A stretch of DNA of 64,000 nt from Rhizopus arrhizus (GCA_024220505.1 JAKZZE010000004.1:1116001-1180000); one strand, 5' to 3'. Shown: positions 21,952-34,196, counted from the first letter of the stretch. Translations and numbers: made by a program. Notes: generated by a model from the letters alone, not told the origin.

Positions 21952-22574
21952 TCCTAATAAGGAAATTGAAAATTTTAAAGTCCGACGGCAGCAAAGTTAC
22001 AATTAACCGATTTTCCAATATGACAATCATCCTAAACATACGTCCAAATTAGTCAAAGAATACCTTGAACAGCAATCCTACAACATCCTAGAGTGGCCAG
22101 CACAGTCCCCTGACTTAAACCCTATCGGAAATATGTGGTCATTGTTGAAAAGAAGACTTAATGACTATGAAACAGCACCAAAAGGCATGAATGAAATATA
22201 CGAACGAGTAACAAAAGTTTGGTACGACTTAATGAAGCCGGAAGAGTGCCAAAAGGTCATAAAAACAATGCCTAAGCGTATAAAGCAATGTATCAAGAAT
22301 AAAGGACGCTGGACTGACTATTAATATTAAATAAATAAACCATTTTATATTTTTTCAAAAGTGCCGCAAAACTGTCCCAATGCACCGCTTGTTTTCTATC
22401 CCCTCTATCTCCGTCTGCGCTGTTTTAATTTATTTTTGCTTTACATTTTTTGGTATTACAAGATTTTGGCTATCGAATGATATACAATAAGGTGTACATT
22501 AGCTTAACAACTATGGTGTTACAAGCCCTAGAAGAGAAAATTACGAAACATTGGGACAGTTTTGCGGGTCACTG
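21952..22574 (+). mobile_element. Tc1/mariner fragment (3' end)
   Basis: Contains the last third of a Tc1 transposase and an intact 3' end GGGACAGTTTTGCGGGTCACTG next to TA (22575-22576). A shorter inverted match (CCGCAAAACTGTCCC) lies at about 22365-22380, so the end carries nested inverted repeats. The 5' part is missing, replaced by the Merlin element. Insertion was into the A5 transposase gene, which resumes at 22577. Confidence 0.8.
22013..22324 (+). pseudogene. Tc1 transposase, C-terminal fragment
   Basis: The open stretch begins at the second catalytic Asp block FQYDNHPKHTSK and continues through PAQSPDLNPIGNMW to GRWTDY and stop. In Tc1 enzymes the third catalytic residue is the Glu of NPIEN; here it reads NPIGN, so the active site is lost. 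The N-terminal DNA-binding domain and first Asp are absent. Relative of the element at 34496-36141. Confidence 0.85.
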
Positions 22575-24737
22575 TATATGTCGAACATAACATCTTCATC
22601 AACTGATCTTCTTCTCCATTGCTCAATTTGTTGTTCAAAACTGGGTCGCATAAAGAACTTTTTTAAAGTCTCAGTAATTGAGTTGTAGGGATACTCAAGC
22701 ACTGGCTTTAAACTGCTGCCTGCAAAAAGAGCATTTCCACATGGTTGTGCTTGTCGATAAGGGTTGTGAGGGAAGCGTACATAGCCACAGGAGCGAGAAT
22801 GCATGCTTCCAGAAGTGTAAACGCTTCGACAAGCAGAGCAAACAAGAAAACGGGACAAACCATTGCTGGCAGTGGAATAATTGACCATAGTACGGGCAGT
22901 AGAGATCTTTGTAGGAATCTCCATACCATGGCCAAGAGAACGGACAAAGAAGGAAAGAAAGGCCAACAAGTCTTCACCGGCTTTCACCGAGAGGTGCTTT
23001 GCTTGAAAAAGCACAATGAACAACAGCAAGAGGTGACGAAGCTGTTCTTCATTGCTCATTCCTTCCTCTTCGTCAACATTCATTCCGTCTAACAAGTTGC
23101 AAAATACATTTCAATAAATAAAACCTTTCTTATATTAAACACTTTGTTGATTAAAAATATACCTTCAGTTGCTGATTCAGGAATGGCTGATGAGTATTCG
23201 ACAGTTTCCTCCCCGTTGTCGTTAGCTTCAGATACTCTTCTCGATTCTATTTTGTTTTTTTTTTTTTTTTAATTAGCACGTTTGGATTTCTATTGAAAAA
23301 TAAAATAAAAAAAAAACCTCTATTTCTAACTCTGTCGATAAGTTCATGGCCTCTTACAGTTCTCTTTGCAAGCATTCTAAATCCATTGGGATGGTTGCTG
23401 CATTCAGAACAGGTGCAAATAATTTTGGTGGCGTTGAAGTTGTTCATGTTTATATTTTTTAAATTTGGAAATAGCAAAGAAAATTGGTAGAAAGAGAAAA
23501 TATGCCTGGTAAAAAAAAACATGTTAAATTTAAAAAACAAAGTCGGTGCTTAAAGTAACCTTTTTTTTTTCCCTCGTTTTGTTTCATGGAATACTCTAGA
23601 TGCCAAAGGCATAAGAAAAAAGGAAAGCTCAAGCACTGGTCAAATGTAAGTTTATTAAAAAAAAAAAATAACAACCAAGTCTAATGTCGATTTCTTTTTT
23701 TTTTTTTTTTTTTTTTTTTACAGTAGGAATTCCTAATGGGACACATTCGGATGATGAACATTAACCTCATGAGAGAAGCTGTTCTTTCCAACATGACAAA
23801 GCTATAAGAATATCAAACTTTTATTACTGCTTGCTGCTGAAAATTCCTCTTTGGTAACGGAAGTTGGCAATGTTAACATCTCTAATGGCTAATGGCCTAA
23901 TGGCAAATTACACCCATGTGTAAACATGATGTAAGTAATGAACCAGTGTAAGCTTAAAAACATATATTCTCTTGTATTATTTGTCATAAAAAATAATAAA
24001 GCCATCTATTTACTTGAAAAACAAAAACGCTGTACTTGTATGTGTTAATTATAACAAAATGTGAGCAAAGCTTCTTTATTTTTTTATTCTTTTTAGAATA
24101 TACAAGTATTCTTTTGTTATAACATAAAAGCATTTGCATTTCTATAAAGTATATTTGCTCTAGATTATTGTTTTCATTTGAATAAGGAACCTTTTATTGC
24201 TATATTCTTTTTTTTTTCGCTGTCTTTTTTTTTTAACTTTGTCTTTTTTTTTTTACTTTTAATCTTTCAGCTTCTTTTTTTTTTTTTTTTACTAAACGCA
24301 ACTATTTTGTTACGTTCTGTTACACATTTCCAATGAGCTTAGCTAAAGATCACAGATTGCCTTCCTAATATGTATTCTTCTGTACAAAATAATCGCACGG
24401 TGCTTTTGATTTCCGCATTTTGCCCTCAAAAATAAAAAAAAGAAAATATCGGTCTTTAAACAATGGAGAGAAATACGCTTTCCAAAAAAAGATCGTTTGT
24501 AAAAAAAGACATTTCTTTAAAAAGGTGAATAACTCCATGAATATTTACCCTACAAATAAAATAATAACATCGTTAAATTTCTTTATTTTTTTCGCATCTA
24601 AATCTTTTTTCAAAATTCGAAAATGATCAATACAGCAAGATTTAATTTTTTTTCACGAAAAAAAGTAACAATTTGTTACCCAAACGAAGAGCAATCTTGC
24701 GCAATCCGGTACCTAATTAGAACGATTATTTGCAGTG
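22575..24737 (-). mobile_element. CACTA-like element A5 (right part only)
   Basis: The right terminus ATTATTTGCAGTG ends at 24737, preceded by the same CCGGTACCTAATTAGAACG block as A1 and A2. The left side is cut by the Tc1 fragment. It carries the start of the transposase gene reading inwards on the minus strand, which the other A copies have lost or keep only as a stub. The base triplet after the end is TCA; no partner TSD can be seen because the left end is missing. Confidence 0.8.
22577..23447 (-). pseudogene. CACTA/Plavaka-type transposase, N-terminal exons, truncated
   Basis: Proposed exons on the minus strand: 23318-23447, 23163-23246 and 22577-23088, with phase-1 junctions that keep one frame (introns end AAATAG and TTGTTAG). 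Exon 1 has a Cys/His motif ICTCSECSNHPNGFRMLAKR...H typical of the N-terminus of fungal Plavaka/CACTA transposases. Exon 3 has CSACRSVY...SRSCGYVRFP...QPCGNALF, then YPYNSI...LKKFF and a FEQQIEQWR block. The frame ends where Tc1 inserted, so the tnp2-type catalytic core is missing. The gene reads towards the accessory gene position, giving a convergent pair in the ancestral element. Confidence 0.75.
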
Positions 24738-25438
24738 TCAAAAAGGTATCAAAGGCGATTATCAACCAAAATCCAACTTGTCAATATGTCGTGTCGAAGG
24801 TTAGAAGATTCAAACCTACCGTGTCAACTGGGTCTCGAAAACATTGTAGAGGTTCAAGACCAGATATTAGACTTAGACTCAATAACATTCATGCAAATAG
24901 TGACTGTCATTGATTATATTATTATGACTTTATCAATATTAATAAAAGTACCTTTCTTTCGCAATAACTACTTTTTAGTTGTTTCCTAAAAAAGGCACAC
25001 ATAATTGTTGGCTGACAAATAATGATATGTGTGTTTTCCCCAACTATGTTTACCTTGAATAATATAACTTTCAATTACTAGTATGGGAACTTCTTTAAGC
25101 AGTAAGACTTTAAAGGCGTAAAGTAAGTATATAAAAAATGGGAAGAAGACTGTATATCGTTTATTATTGTGTCAACAACACTATTTATAATAAAGCTCTT
25201 TTAACATTCCGTTATTTCTCGTTCTTCTAAATCAACTGAGTTTTTGACATTGTATTCCTTTAGGCACAATAGGATCTTCATAAGTAATTAGCTTTGCAGG
25301 AACTCTAGTATTTCTCGCGTCTGTGCTAAACAGCCCATCTGTGTAACTCCACACTATTTTCCAATACAGCCATAAAAGCACCAAACAATAAGAAAATACT
25401 GCCCGATCCGAACAACATCCATCCGGTCAGCAAAACCA
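24738..25438. other. Unresolved sequence between A5 and A4
   Basis: No intact gene. The first 90 bp (GGTATCAAAGGCG..., later GATTCAAACC) faintly resemble A and B boxes of a class II tRNA or SINE head, but pairing is poor. Around 25140-25260 there is LTR-like sequence (TATAAT, AATAAAGC). I cannot assign either. Confidence 0.35.
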
Positions 25439-25697
25439 CTGCAAATAATTGGAGATATTAAACGTTGTTTTTTAGCATAAATGAGCGCAAATACGCGAAA
25501 GTTAACGCAAATCAACGGAATTTTATTGCTGTTTTAAACGTTTTTCGCGGCAGTTCATTAAGCGTTTAATATCTTTTAAGCAAGCAAGAGGAGGTTGTTT
25601 AGCATTCTCTTACCAAAACATTTTTTACGCTTTAATCAACACTAGTCAACGGTTGAGCAACGAATGATACGTTTTAAAACATTACTTTATATGTCTT

Positions 25698-25908
25698 TTT
25701 GTTCTTTTATCGACCGCTCATATTGCCTAATATACTTCTTCATCGAACACTCATATTGCCTTATATACTTCTTTGTTGACCACTTATATTGCCTTATATA
25801 TTTCTTTATTGACCACTCATATAGCTTATATACTTCTTTATGAACCACTTATATAGCTTTATATACTTCTTTATTGGCTATTCATATTGCAATAAATATT
25901 GCTTTATA
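25698..25908 (+). repeat. Subterminal repeat array of A4
   Basis: About seven imperfect 33-bp units with core CATATTGCCTTATATACTTC, the longest such array in the window. The units differ by one or two bases each. Confidence 0.75.
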
Positions 25909-27024
25909 TACACAAAAAATAGGTATTTGGTTTATAAAAAACAGCTTTTTTTTATTTAAATAAAATAACAATAACAATACATGGTATTTCTTTGCTAGTA
26001 GCGTTTTAAAAGTGTAATTGACTTACCTAATGTCATCAGGATAGCAGCATCTAATCTAAAAATACATCAATTAATCTCGTGGAACTCAAAAAAAAATTTT
26101 TAAAAAAAAAAGCCAAGCTCAAGGATTCAGAGACACAAGGATTCGAGGACTTGGGCACTCAAAGCAAAAGAAAAAACATCAGTACTTAAGAACCAAAGCA
26201 AAGACAGAAAAGAGATAGACGAGGCCAAAGCAAAGCAGCATTCATCTATAATAGTTATTAGCTATCGTGTATATATAATGAAAGTAATAGTACCTTTATT
26301 TAGATGGGCTAAGAGAAAAACCTTGCTAAGCTTTACCAACAAGTATAAAAAAAAGGAAGCAGAACGCATCTATAGTAAATATTAGCTATCGAGTATATAG
26401 TAAAAGTAATAGTACCTTGCTTTAGATAGACCATGAGATAAAAAAAAAGAAAAAAAAGACACCAGCCAAGCTTATAGCAACAAGTAAAAAAAGAAGCAAT
26501 GATAATCCTGGAAGAGACTTTATAAAGACCATTTAAACTATAAAGAAAGCAACCAACACAAATTTACTAAAGAACAAATACCATAAGAATAGAAATAGAA
26601 TATATATAATGTTAAGAACTTACCTTTTAGAAAGAATTGTTTTTTTTAAAAAAAAAAAAAAAGAAGAAAAAAAAAAAGAAGAAAAAAAAAAGGAAAAAAA
26701 AAAGGAAAAAAAAAAGGAAAAAAAGTACATTTTTTATAACTCATTTTACATGGGTTACAATTACCCATTAACGGTTAACAATAAGTTTTCTTTAACACTG
26801 TTTAACTATTGAAACATTCAGAGAGGCTATTCATAAACAGTTTAAATTCTTTTTTTTTTATTTAAATGTAATATCTTTAACACCAAAGACTTTTTTCTTT
26901 GCTTCTTTTGTAAAATAAATGTAAGTATCACCTTGTTTTGTACTCATCTTCAATTTATTTTGTACCCCTGTTTTTTCTTTTTTTTTTCCTTTTTTTTTTT
27001 TCCTTATATAATTTGTTTTAAAAA

Positions 27025-28272
27025 ATGTCTCGTCGTGCTGCCACCCCCATCAACGTTCCCAGTAATGCCCCTAAAAGGGCAAGAATATCTTCAAGCATTA
27101 CTGGATCATCATCCACTGTTGTCCCGTCCTCTTCTCCTGCTCCCACTGCTGTTGCGTCTTTTGACAGCTTTGAGCCTTCTCGCCTGCAAGGCGCAGTTGG
27201 CTCTTCTGCAAATGGCCAAACCCTTGAGGCCATCTTTGCTCAGATGCAGCAGCAGGAGCAGATTCAACGCCGACAGGAGGAGAATCAACGTCGGCAGGAG
27301 CTGAAGATTGAGCAGTTAACGCAATTGCTGCAACAACAGCAACAAGGGCAGCAACAGCAGCAGCAGCCTCCACAGCAGCCTCCACAGCAGCAACCTTCTG
27401 AGGTCAAAGAGAATAAGGCCTCGACAAGTGTAATTTGAATTTAAAAGCTAAATTAGCATGTGCAAAATAATAACTAAATTTTTGTTTTACCCTTTTTGAA
27501 ATATAGGCTTTCATATTGAAGTACTACAAAGAGCATCTGGTCCCTCGGGGTATCACCTTTGACCTGAAGGAGGTCTTGCGCTACAAGCAAAACGCAAAGG
27601 TCAGAGATTTGCTTGTAGCAGCTGCCAAGAAGGAGCCATTTTCTGCTGGCATTACTGTTTCTGACTTGCGCAGCATGGTCAGAAACAAATTCAACTACAT
27701 GGTGAGAGAAAGTAAGGGGCTAACGGCTACGTCAGAAGAATCAACGCGTCGTAGTCGTGTGCATGCAGTAAGTAATTAATATTTAAAAATTGAAATATAT
27801 AGTGTTTCAAGTACTTACATTACTTCTTTACATTAGAAGCTCGCCATGAGGCGAAATGCTTACAATGCAGCCCCAGAGGAATTTGAAGCTCGTTTTCCTT
27901 TTGGAAAAAAGCTTCTGATAGCCGATTGGACCTCAGAGGAAGAAGATGGTCCTGAGGATGAACATGGTCCTGTGTTTGTGGTAAAAAGACCACTCTTTCG
28001 AAGTAAAGCAGTAAGTAGTATTTTTGTTATAGTATTCATTTTCTAATATACCTTTAACTAATCTACAGGTGGACGAATTCCATGCTTCTCTTCAAAAAGC
28101 ATGGAGAGATTCCTTGTCGAAAAAAGGCACTATCAATAGAACAAGAAGGGTGGTGGACTACTTCGACAAGGAGTTCCCCACAAACCTTGACCATGAGGAT
28201 TATCCCTCTTGGGCCTTTTCTTCTCCTGGCCTTGGCTTTTCCTCTTCTGCTGCTGCTAATCCTATGCAGTAA
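27025..28272 (+). CDS. CACTA-A accessory protein, four exons
   Basis: Exons 27025-27429, 27507-27767, 27837-28010 and 28069-28272, all multiples of three (phase-0 introns, GTAAG or GTAAT donors). Product 347 residues; I do not recognise the family. Exon 1 is disordered: a basic start (MSRRAATPINVPSNAPKRAR), Ser/Pro-rich, then Gln-rich with a likely coiled coil (IFAQMQQQEQIQRRQEENQR). Exon 2 has a conserved Lys/Arg-rich block (VSDLRSMVRNKFNYMV), exon 3 an acidic stretch then FVVKRPLFRSKA, exon 4 FHASLQKAW and YPSWAFSS. The same plan recurs in A3 and more distantly in B2. By position it could be the TNPA-like DNA-binding partner of the transposase (inference). Confidence 0.8.
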
Positions 28273-28302
28273 GCGTTTACTTTCTCTTTTCTCTTTCCCC
28301 CT

Positions 28303-28340
<38 letters not shown>

Positions 28341-29994
28341 CCTCTTTTGTTGTCTGTACAAATTGAATAAAAATTTCAAAAAAAAATAACAATAATAGTC
28401 TATTGAATGATTCTTTAGTAAAATAAATAATAATAATAATAAAAGAATGTTTGAATAATTTAGCATAGTTGTTACATATAAATTCTTCTTGGCAGAGCGA
28501 GAGTAAGAAGGTGATTATCAACATATGGACATATAGCAACAGGGTTGAAAATCATGTAAATTGTAAGTATATTGTTGCTTGTAACTGGATCAAATTGATT
28601 CTTCCACACTTGGATGCCAGTAGTAGCGTTCATTTCAAAAAAAAAAAATATTCAGGATTTAGTAGAGGAATAAGATAGAAAAAAATGCATGATCAAAAAA
28701 AACTAAAGCAAATATACTAAATTTGGATGTCGGTTCTTAAACAGTAACAGTTTTACGTGTTCTAAAGAAATTTTTTTTTCCCTTGTTTTGTTTCAGAGAA
28801 CATATTTAACATTGAAGATACGAAAGATAAAAAAGAAAGCTCAAGTATTGGTCATATGTAAGTTTATAAAAAAAAGGTAATAACCAAGTCTAATGTCAGT
28901 TTCTTTTTTTTTTCCATTAGGAATTCCTAATGGGTCACATTCGGATGACGAACATGAACCTCATGAGCAAAGTTGTTCTTTTTAACACGATAAAGCTATA
29001 AGAATATCAAACTTTTATTGTTGCTTGTTGTTAAAAAGCTGTTTTTGATAAAGTTGGTAATGTTGACATCTCTAATGGCTAATGGCTAATGGCTAATGGC
29101 AAATTACACCAATGTGCAAACATAAAGTAAGTAATGAACCAGTATAAGCTTAAAAACATATATTCTTTTATATTATTTGTCATAAAAAATAATAAAGCAA
29201 TCTATTTACTTAAAAAACAAAAACGCTGTGCTTGTATCTGTCAATTATAACTGCCTTGTAATAAGATGTTATCAAAGCTTCTTTTTTTTTATTCTTTTTA
29301 GAATATACACGTATTCTTTTGTTATAATGTAAAAGCATTTGTATTTTTATAAAACATGTTTACTGTTAGATTATTATTTTCATTTGAATAAGGAACTTTT
29401 TATTGCTATGCTCTCTTTTTTTTTTTTTTTCACTAGGTCTTTTTTTTAACTTTGTCTTTTTTTTTATTTTCTTTTTTTTTACTAAACGCAACTATTTTGT
29501 TACGTTCTGTTACATGTTTCTAATGAACTAAGCTAAAAATCACAGACTGTCTTCCTATTATGTATTTTTCTGATCAAAATAATCGCAGAGTGCTTTTGAT
29601 ATCCGCATTTTGCCCTCAAAAAGAAAAAAAAGAAAATATCGGTCTTTCAACGATAGAGGAGAACAGGCTTTCCAAAAAAAGACTATTTGAAAAAAAAAAG
29701 ACACTTTTTTAAAACATGAATAACTCTATGAATATTTACCCTACAAAAAAATTAATAAGATTGTTAAATTTCTTTATTTTTTTCGCATCTAAATCTTCTT
29801 TCAAAATTCAAAAAGGTGCAATACAGAGTATTTTAATTTTTTTCGTTTACTCAAAGGTATTCAAATCGTTGATTTTTTGATGTTAGCAATGATTGTCAAT
29901 GACTGAGAACGCTGAAAATCACCAATTATTTGCAGTGAACACGTGATTAAATGGAGGACGAAGAGACGAATTTAGCCACATATCAATAACAAGT

Positions 29995-30077
29995 GGTGAT
30001 TTGGCCGAGTTGGTCTAAGGCGCCGCACTCAAGTTGCGGTCTCGAAAGAGGCGTGAGTTCGAATCTCACAGTCACCA
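29995..30077 (+). tRNA. tRNA-Leu(CAA)
   Basis: A class II tRNA with all arms: acceptor GGTGATT/AGTCACC with discriminator A, D arm GGCCGAGTTGGTCTAAGGC, anticodon stem CCGCA/TGCGG around loop CTCAAGT (anticodon CAA), long variable arm TCTCGAAAGAGG, and T arm GTGAG/CTCAC with TTCGAAT. No intron is needed. A4 inserted 57 bp upstream of it. Confidence 0.95.
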
Positions 30078-30484
30078 TTTTAAATTTTTTGCGGTTGTCA
30101 TATTTTTGTCGTGTTGTCGTGCTTGTTCACGAACAGATATTTTATAAGATAATTAATAAAGGTACCAGATGATAAATTAAGTAGTAAAAAGCTGCCTTCT
30201 TTATTTAATAACTATAAGGTCTATTTATATTATTTATGTTTGCTGCGGTGGAGATGTTTGATAATTGTAGCTATGATGTTATTATTGAAGATACTGCGGT
30301 TCTACTGCGGTTGATATTTTACAATTGAAAGGCCAAAGGAATAATCGTGTTACATACCAAAAGTGGAGCAAAAGGTATGACAGTGTTGTAACGAAAATGG
30401 CAATAAGGATACACAGAGATTAGCCGAGTCAAGTCAGAAAGATAAAAAAAATTAAAAATATTGTAACCAAGAAGAAAGTAACAA
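30078..30484. other. AT-rich, LTR-derived sequence
   Basis: Minus-strand LTR-like features (complement of TATAAATA-type box near 30215, GTTACA near 30350) and a block shared with about 31740-31880 (TGCTGCGG...TACTGCGGTTGATAT). These look like two diverged copies of one old LTR. No gene. Confidence 0.4.
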
Positions 30485-30850
30485 TGTAACACCCGATCAA
30501 GCCGAAAATTTTCAAAATAGCGACTTTAGTCGCTAGATCGAAAATTGTCGGTCAAATGAAAACTTTCATTTTTGTGAAAAAGGTCAAAAGCACAAACAAA
30601 GAAACAATATAAATACCTTCTCTTGTTGAAGTCAATTCAATTCAGTTTTTTCAATAAATAACTCAAGTTCAATTCTTTTTATCTTTTCATTTACACAAAC
30701 AGGCAATCTTTAGTTATAAAAGTCCCTGTTCCCTTTATTTTTATCTTTATCTTTTATCTTATATTTGATCTTACTTAAAAGATCTGGTGGTCACATCAAG
30801 CAACTAAACTTGTAAAAACTCAAGAAAACTCTCTTTATTAATAACAACCT
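30485..30850 (+). repeat. LTR-like segment with core AGATCTGGTGGTCAC
   Basis: Begins TGTAACACCC, has a TATA-like box (AATATAAATACC at about 30607) and contains the conserved core ending in TGGTGGTCAC (30785-30794). The right end is not clear. Member of the TGTAAC...TTACA LTR group described below. Confidence 0.55.
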
Positions 30851-31185
30851 TTACTACTCCAAGATAAATAACAATATAAAAAAGGTTAAAAAGATAAAAA
30901 AAGTTGAAAATATAAAAAAAGTCAAAAAAATAAGAAAAGCTAAAAAGAAAACAAAAAAAATATTATTCAAATATATATATCCCATCTTTTTGTGAAGAAA
31001 TTGTTAGTCAGTTTAAATAAATCATATATTTTTACTCAATAATTAACAAACTTTAACAAGAAAGTCCCTGTTCACTTAAACGTTTTACTCTATTTTAACT
31101 TTTATCAAGAAACATCGTATTGATCTTACAAATAAGATCTGGTGGTCACTACTTAACAAGCATCTGCTTAAATTCTATATAAAAC

Positions 31186-31526
31186 TGTCATGTTTTGACA
31201 TGTCAATAAGATACAGTCTTATCATTCTGGACTAAATCTTTACAAATGAGTTTGAATAAGAATAGAACCTGATAATTATCACTGCCCTAAACAGCCAAGT
31301 TTCACTTTCATCTCAACAGTTGATTATTAACATCAGTCTATAAAATTTTTCTTATACATGTCAAATCATATCGGTCGTAACTATTTTTGTCATCTAATCT
31401 CAGGTCTTGCTCAACTAATATAAATAGCCTTGAAATCTTTCTTTAATAAAAGTATTCGACTTTAGAACTATTGTTCGGTCTCGTTAATTGTTCTTTATCT
31501 TATTTTTGAATACTTAAAACACTTCA
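31186..31526 (+). repeat. Solo LTR with 5-bp TSD AAAAC
   Basis: 341 bp, TGTCATGTTT...ACACTTCA, flanked by AAAAC at 31181-31185 and 31527-31531. It contains a TATA-like box (AATATAAATAGCC near 31420) and AATAAAAG. Inserted in an older LTR whose core (TGGTGGTCACT) is at 31140-31150. Confidence 0.7.
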
Positions 31527-31935
31527 AAAACAACAACTTACAAGGCTATCTTAACCTTACAATCAAGCTTCACAAGCAAACTTTACTCTATTATAACACA
31601 AACCTACAAGCCAACAATATAAAATAACAGTGTTTGATCACGTGTCGTGGTTGATCACCAATAGTCTTTTTATATTAATTAACAAAAGTATAGATAACTT
31701 ATTAAAATAGTGAATGAGTCTTTATTTAATTAAAATAGAGGAATATTTATATTATTTCTATATGCTGCGGTTGTGTATCTATTATTTTAGTATTGAATGT
31801 ATAGTGCTGCGGTTTCTACTGCGGTTGATATATTGTTTTTGAATAGCCAAAAGAAGTACAATGTAGCATACCAAATTTAGAATGAAAAGTATGACACACG
31901 AATAGTCTTTTTATTGTATGAAGTGTTTTAAGTAT

Positions 31936-32492
31936 TGTAATAAATTTTTACTAGTTCGCTTGAGTGTGTTGAGTTGAGGTTTAAATAAACAGATTTAAGT
32001 TGTAATTGGTATAATAATTGCTTTTATATGAGTTGGATTGGCTTGATTCGCTTGTTATAGTGACCACCAGATCTTATAAAGTAGATCAAACTGTTTTAGT
32101 TAAGGTAGAATAAAAATAAAAAGATAAAGTAAAATAAAAAAGGGGATTTACAATGAAGTATAATAGCTTCAAGGGACTTCTTGTTCTTGATGTTAAATAA
32201 AATAAGAGATAGTTTGCCTCTTTAAAAGAATATTTATTTGATAAAAAGAAAAAGTAAAAATAAAATAAGAGAGAAGTTAGGAAGTCAGAAGTGAAGTATT
32301 TTTTGAGATTATTATTTGGGGTTATTTATATGTTTTTGGATTTTATGTTTTGTTCTGTTTTTGGTATTTTGAATGGTTGTTATAACATAAGAGGCGGTTG
32401 TTGTATAGTGTAAGGTGGTTGTTGTAAACTGCAAGGCGTTCGTTATAAACTGCAACGATTTAAATTCCGCCGTTTTATTCTTGTGTGTTACA
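31936..32492 (-). repeat. Solo LTR, TGTAAC...TTACA group, TSD GTAT
   Basis: 557 bp on the minus strand (TGTAACACACAAG...ATTACA), with GTAT at 31932-31935 and 32493-32496. The core AGTGACCACCAGATC (complement of the TGGTGGTCACT motif) is near 32060. No coding content. Confidence 0.75.
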
Positions 32493-32496
32493 GTAT

Positions 32497-33263
32497 TGTG
32501 ACGCAGTTGGTGTAACTTTGCGGAAGAAGGGACTCAGTTCTAGGAGGGACTCAGTCGTAGGAGGTGTAGCTATGATTATGAAGATTTGAACTCAGAAACT
32601 TCTTTCAAGCTTTAATTTTTGACGTTTTGTAAATCACTTTACAAATTGTCATTATTTTTCCTATTTGACAAATTTTTAACCTTTTGATATACTTTTTACT
32701 TTTTGATATTTTTTTAACCTTTTGATATTTTTTTTACCTTTTGATATTTTTTTTAACCTTTTGATATTTTTTAACCTTTTGATAAAAAAAAACATTTTGT
32801 AAAAATTGAATTTTATATTTTTGCCTATAAAAAGCTCAGCTTTTTATTCTTTTGATTTCTCTTCACTTTTCTTGACTTACCTCAACTTGCCCTTTTTTAA
32901 CAATATAAACATATTTTATCCAATAAATCAAGTATCTTTATCCCTGAATCTTTTGGTATAACACTCTTAAAACACAAGCAAGACAAGTCCCTTGAAGCCA
33001 ATTATCTTCATTGTAAAACCTTTTAATATTCTTATCAAGTTACTTTATTACAAACAAGTTTGATCTACTTAACAAGATCTGGTGGTCACTTACAAGCAAA
33101 CCTAATATCAATACTCTACCCAACTCTTATTTTTTTATCTATTTTTATCAACTTTACTCTATTTCAAAACCGTTAACTCTTACAAGTCATTGAAGCAACA
33201 AAAATTACACTGTGACGCACACAATATGAAAATATTGTGACGAAAACGACAATCGGGTCGTAC
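32497..33263 (+). repeat. Older LTR sequence with tandem TTTTGATATTTTTT units
   Basis: About 32690-32790 carries a run of near-identical AT-rich units (CTTTTTGATATTTTTTTAAC type). The core AGATCTGGTGGTCACT lies near 33078, and the end ...AAAAATTACA at about 33219 matches the end of the solo LTR at 41105-41654. The start is not located precisely. Confidence 0.55.
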
Positions 33264-34192
33264 TGTAACACGAACAATTATTTAGTCCCCGATACAAATA
33301 TGTACTGATGTATCCATCATTCATAACTCGATATGAAAACAGTATTAATAAGCTACATGTAAACTATATCCAATAGATAGGCTATAGGTTAATTCGGATA
33401 AATCTTCATTAAGAATAAGATGCTGCGTAATTGCACGGTTAAATTATATTAAATCCAGGGACTAAATCACAGTCAATCGCAGTCAATCATATACGAGTAT
33501 TCCATGGATAAATGCTTACGATGACAAAGATAACAATGGAGGAACACGTAACCATTATCTATTTGTCATCAGTTATATCATGCTCATTAATTATTAATCC
33601 ATGACATGAAATATTATCCGTGTATGAAAAGTATAAATAGAGTATCATTTTCTTATTAAATAAAGCAATCTCTTTATCGAGTCTCGTCCTCTCTTGTTCT
33701 TTTCTATTCTTGGATAAATCATGTACAATTACATTTTGGATGAAGAACATGAACTTTAATTTACAGTTCAGGACAAGAGACAAAAGGCACCCAATATTTT
33801 TTATATAAATAAGATGAATATTTTGAACAAAATAACAGACATTCAATAAACAAAATCTTCTTGCGCTTAAAAAGCAATTGTTTCTTATTGGGTCACAAAT
33901 ACCTTTTCTTTTCTTTTTATTTTTACTTATTCTTTCTGATCTGATACCTGAATTATCACTAATCAAGAAAGATCCCTTTTATTTTTATCTTTTATTAAAC
34001 AATCTTACTCCTAACCTTATTGATCTATAAAGATCTGGTGGTCACTACTTAAAACCAAATTACTTTATCAAAGGAACTGTTAAACGTTCAGTCAAGTTAA
34101 TCAAATTCAAGTCATTCAAGGCTTCTAACCTCAAATCAAACAAATCTACAACACTTTAATACAATCCAAATCCCAAGTACTAACAAGTTACA
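33264..34192 (+). repeat. Solo LTR L1 (plus copy), TSD GTAC
   Basis: Starts TGTAACACGAACAAT and ends ACTAACAAGTTACA, with GTAC at 33260-33263 and 34193-34196. The core AGATCTGGTGGTCACT lies at about 34021-34036. A second LTR (33306-33721) is nested inside. Other copies of L1 are at 38008-44583 (minus, heavily interrupted) and 40742-43462 (plus). Confidence 0.8.
33306..33721 (+). repeat. Nested solo LTR, TSD TGTAC
   Basis: 416 bp, TGATGTATCC...GATAAATCA, flanked by TGTAC at 33301-33305 and 33722-33726. It has a TATA box (GTATAAATAG near 33631) and AATAAAGC. The uninterrupted site is seen in the L1 copy at 40742. Confidence 0.8.
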
Positions 34193-34196
34193 GTAC

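Larger units (their letters stand above)
25439..29937 (+). mobile_element. CACTA-like element A4 with intact accessory gene (4.5 kb)
   Basis: 13-bp TIRs CACTGCAAATAAT / ATTATTTGCAGTG and TSD AAC at 25436-25438 and 29938-29940. It carries a longer subterminal repeat array, the splice-rich segment (minus strand), the four-exon accessory gene (plus), a poly(T) tract (about 28306-28336) and the family right end, including a TAATGGC tandem near 29075-29100. The transposase is deleted. Inserted 57 bp upstream of tRNA-Leu. Confidence 0.88.

Noticed and set aside
25698..25908. CRISPR-like array
   Set aside because: Units are adjoining and imperfect without unique spacers, lie at a transposon end, and the genome is eukaryotic.
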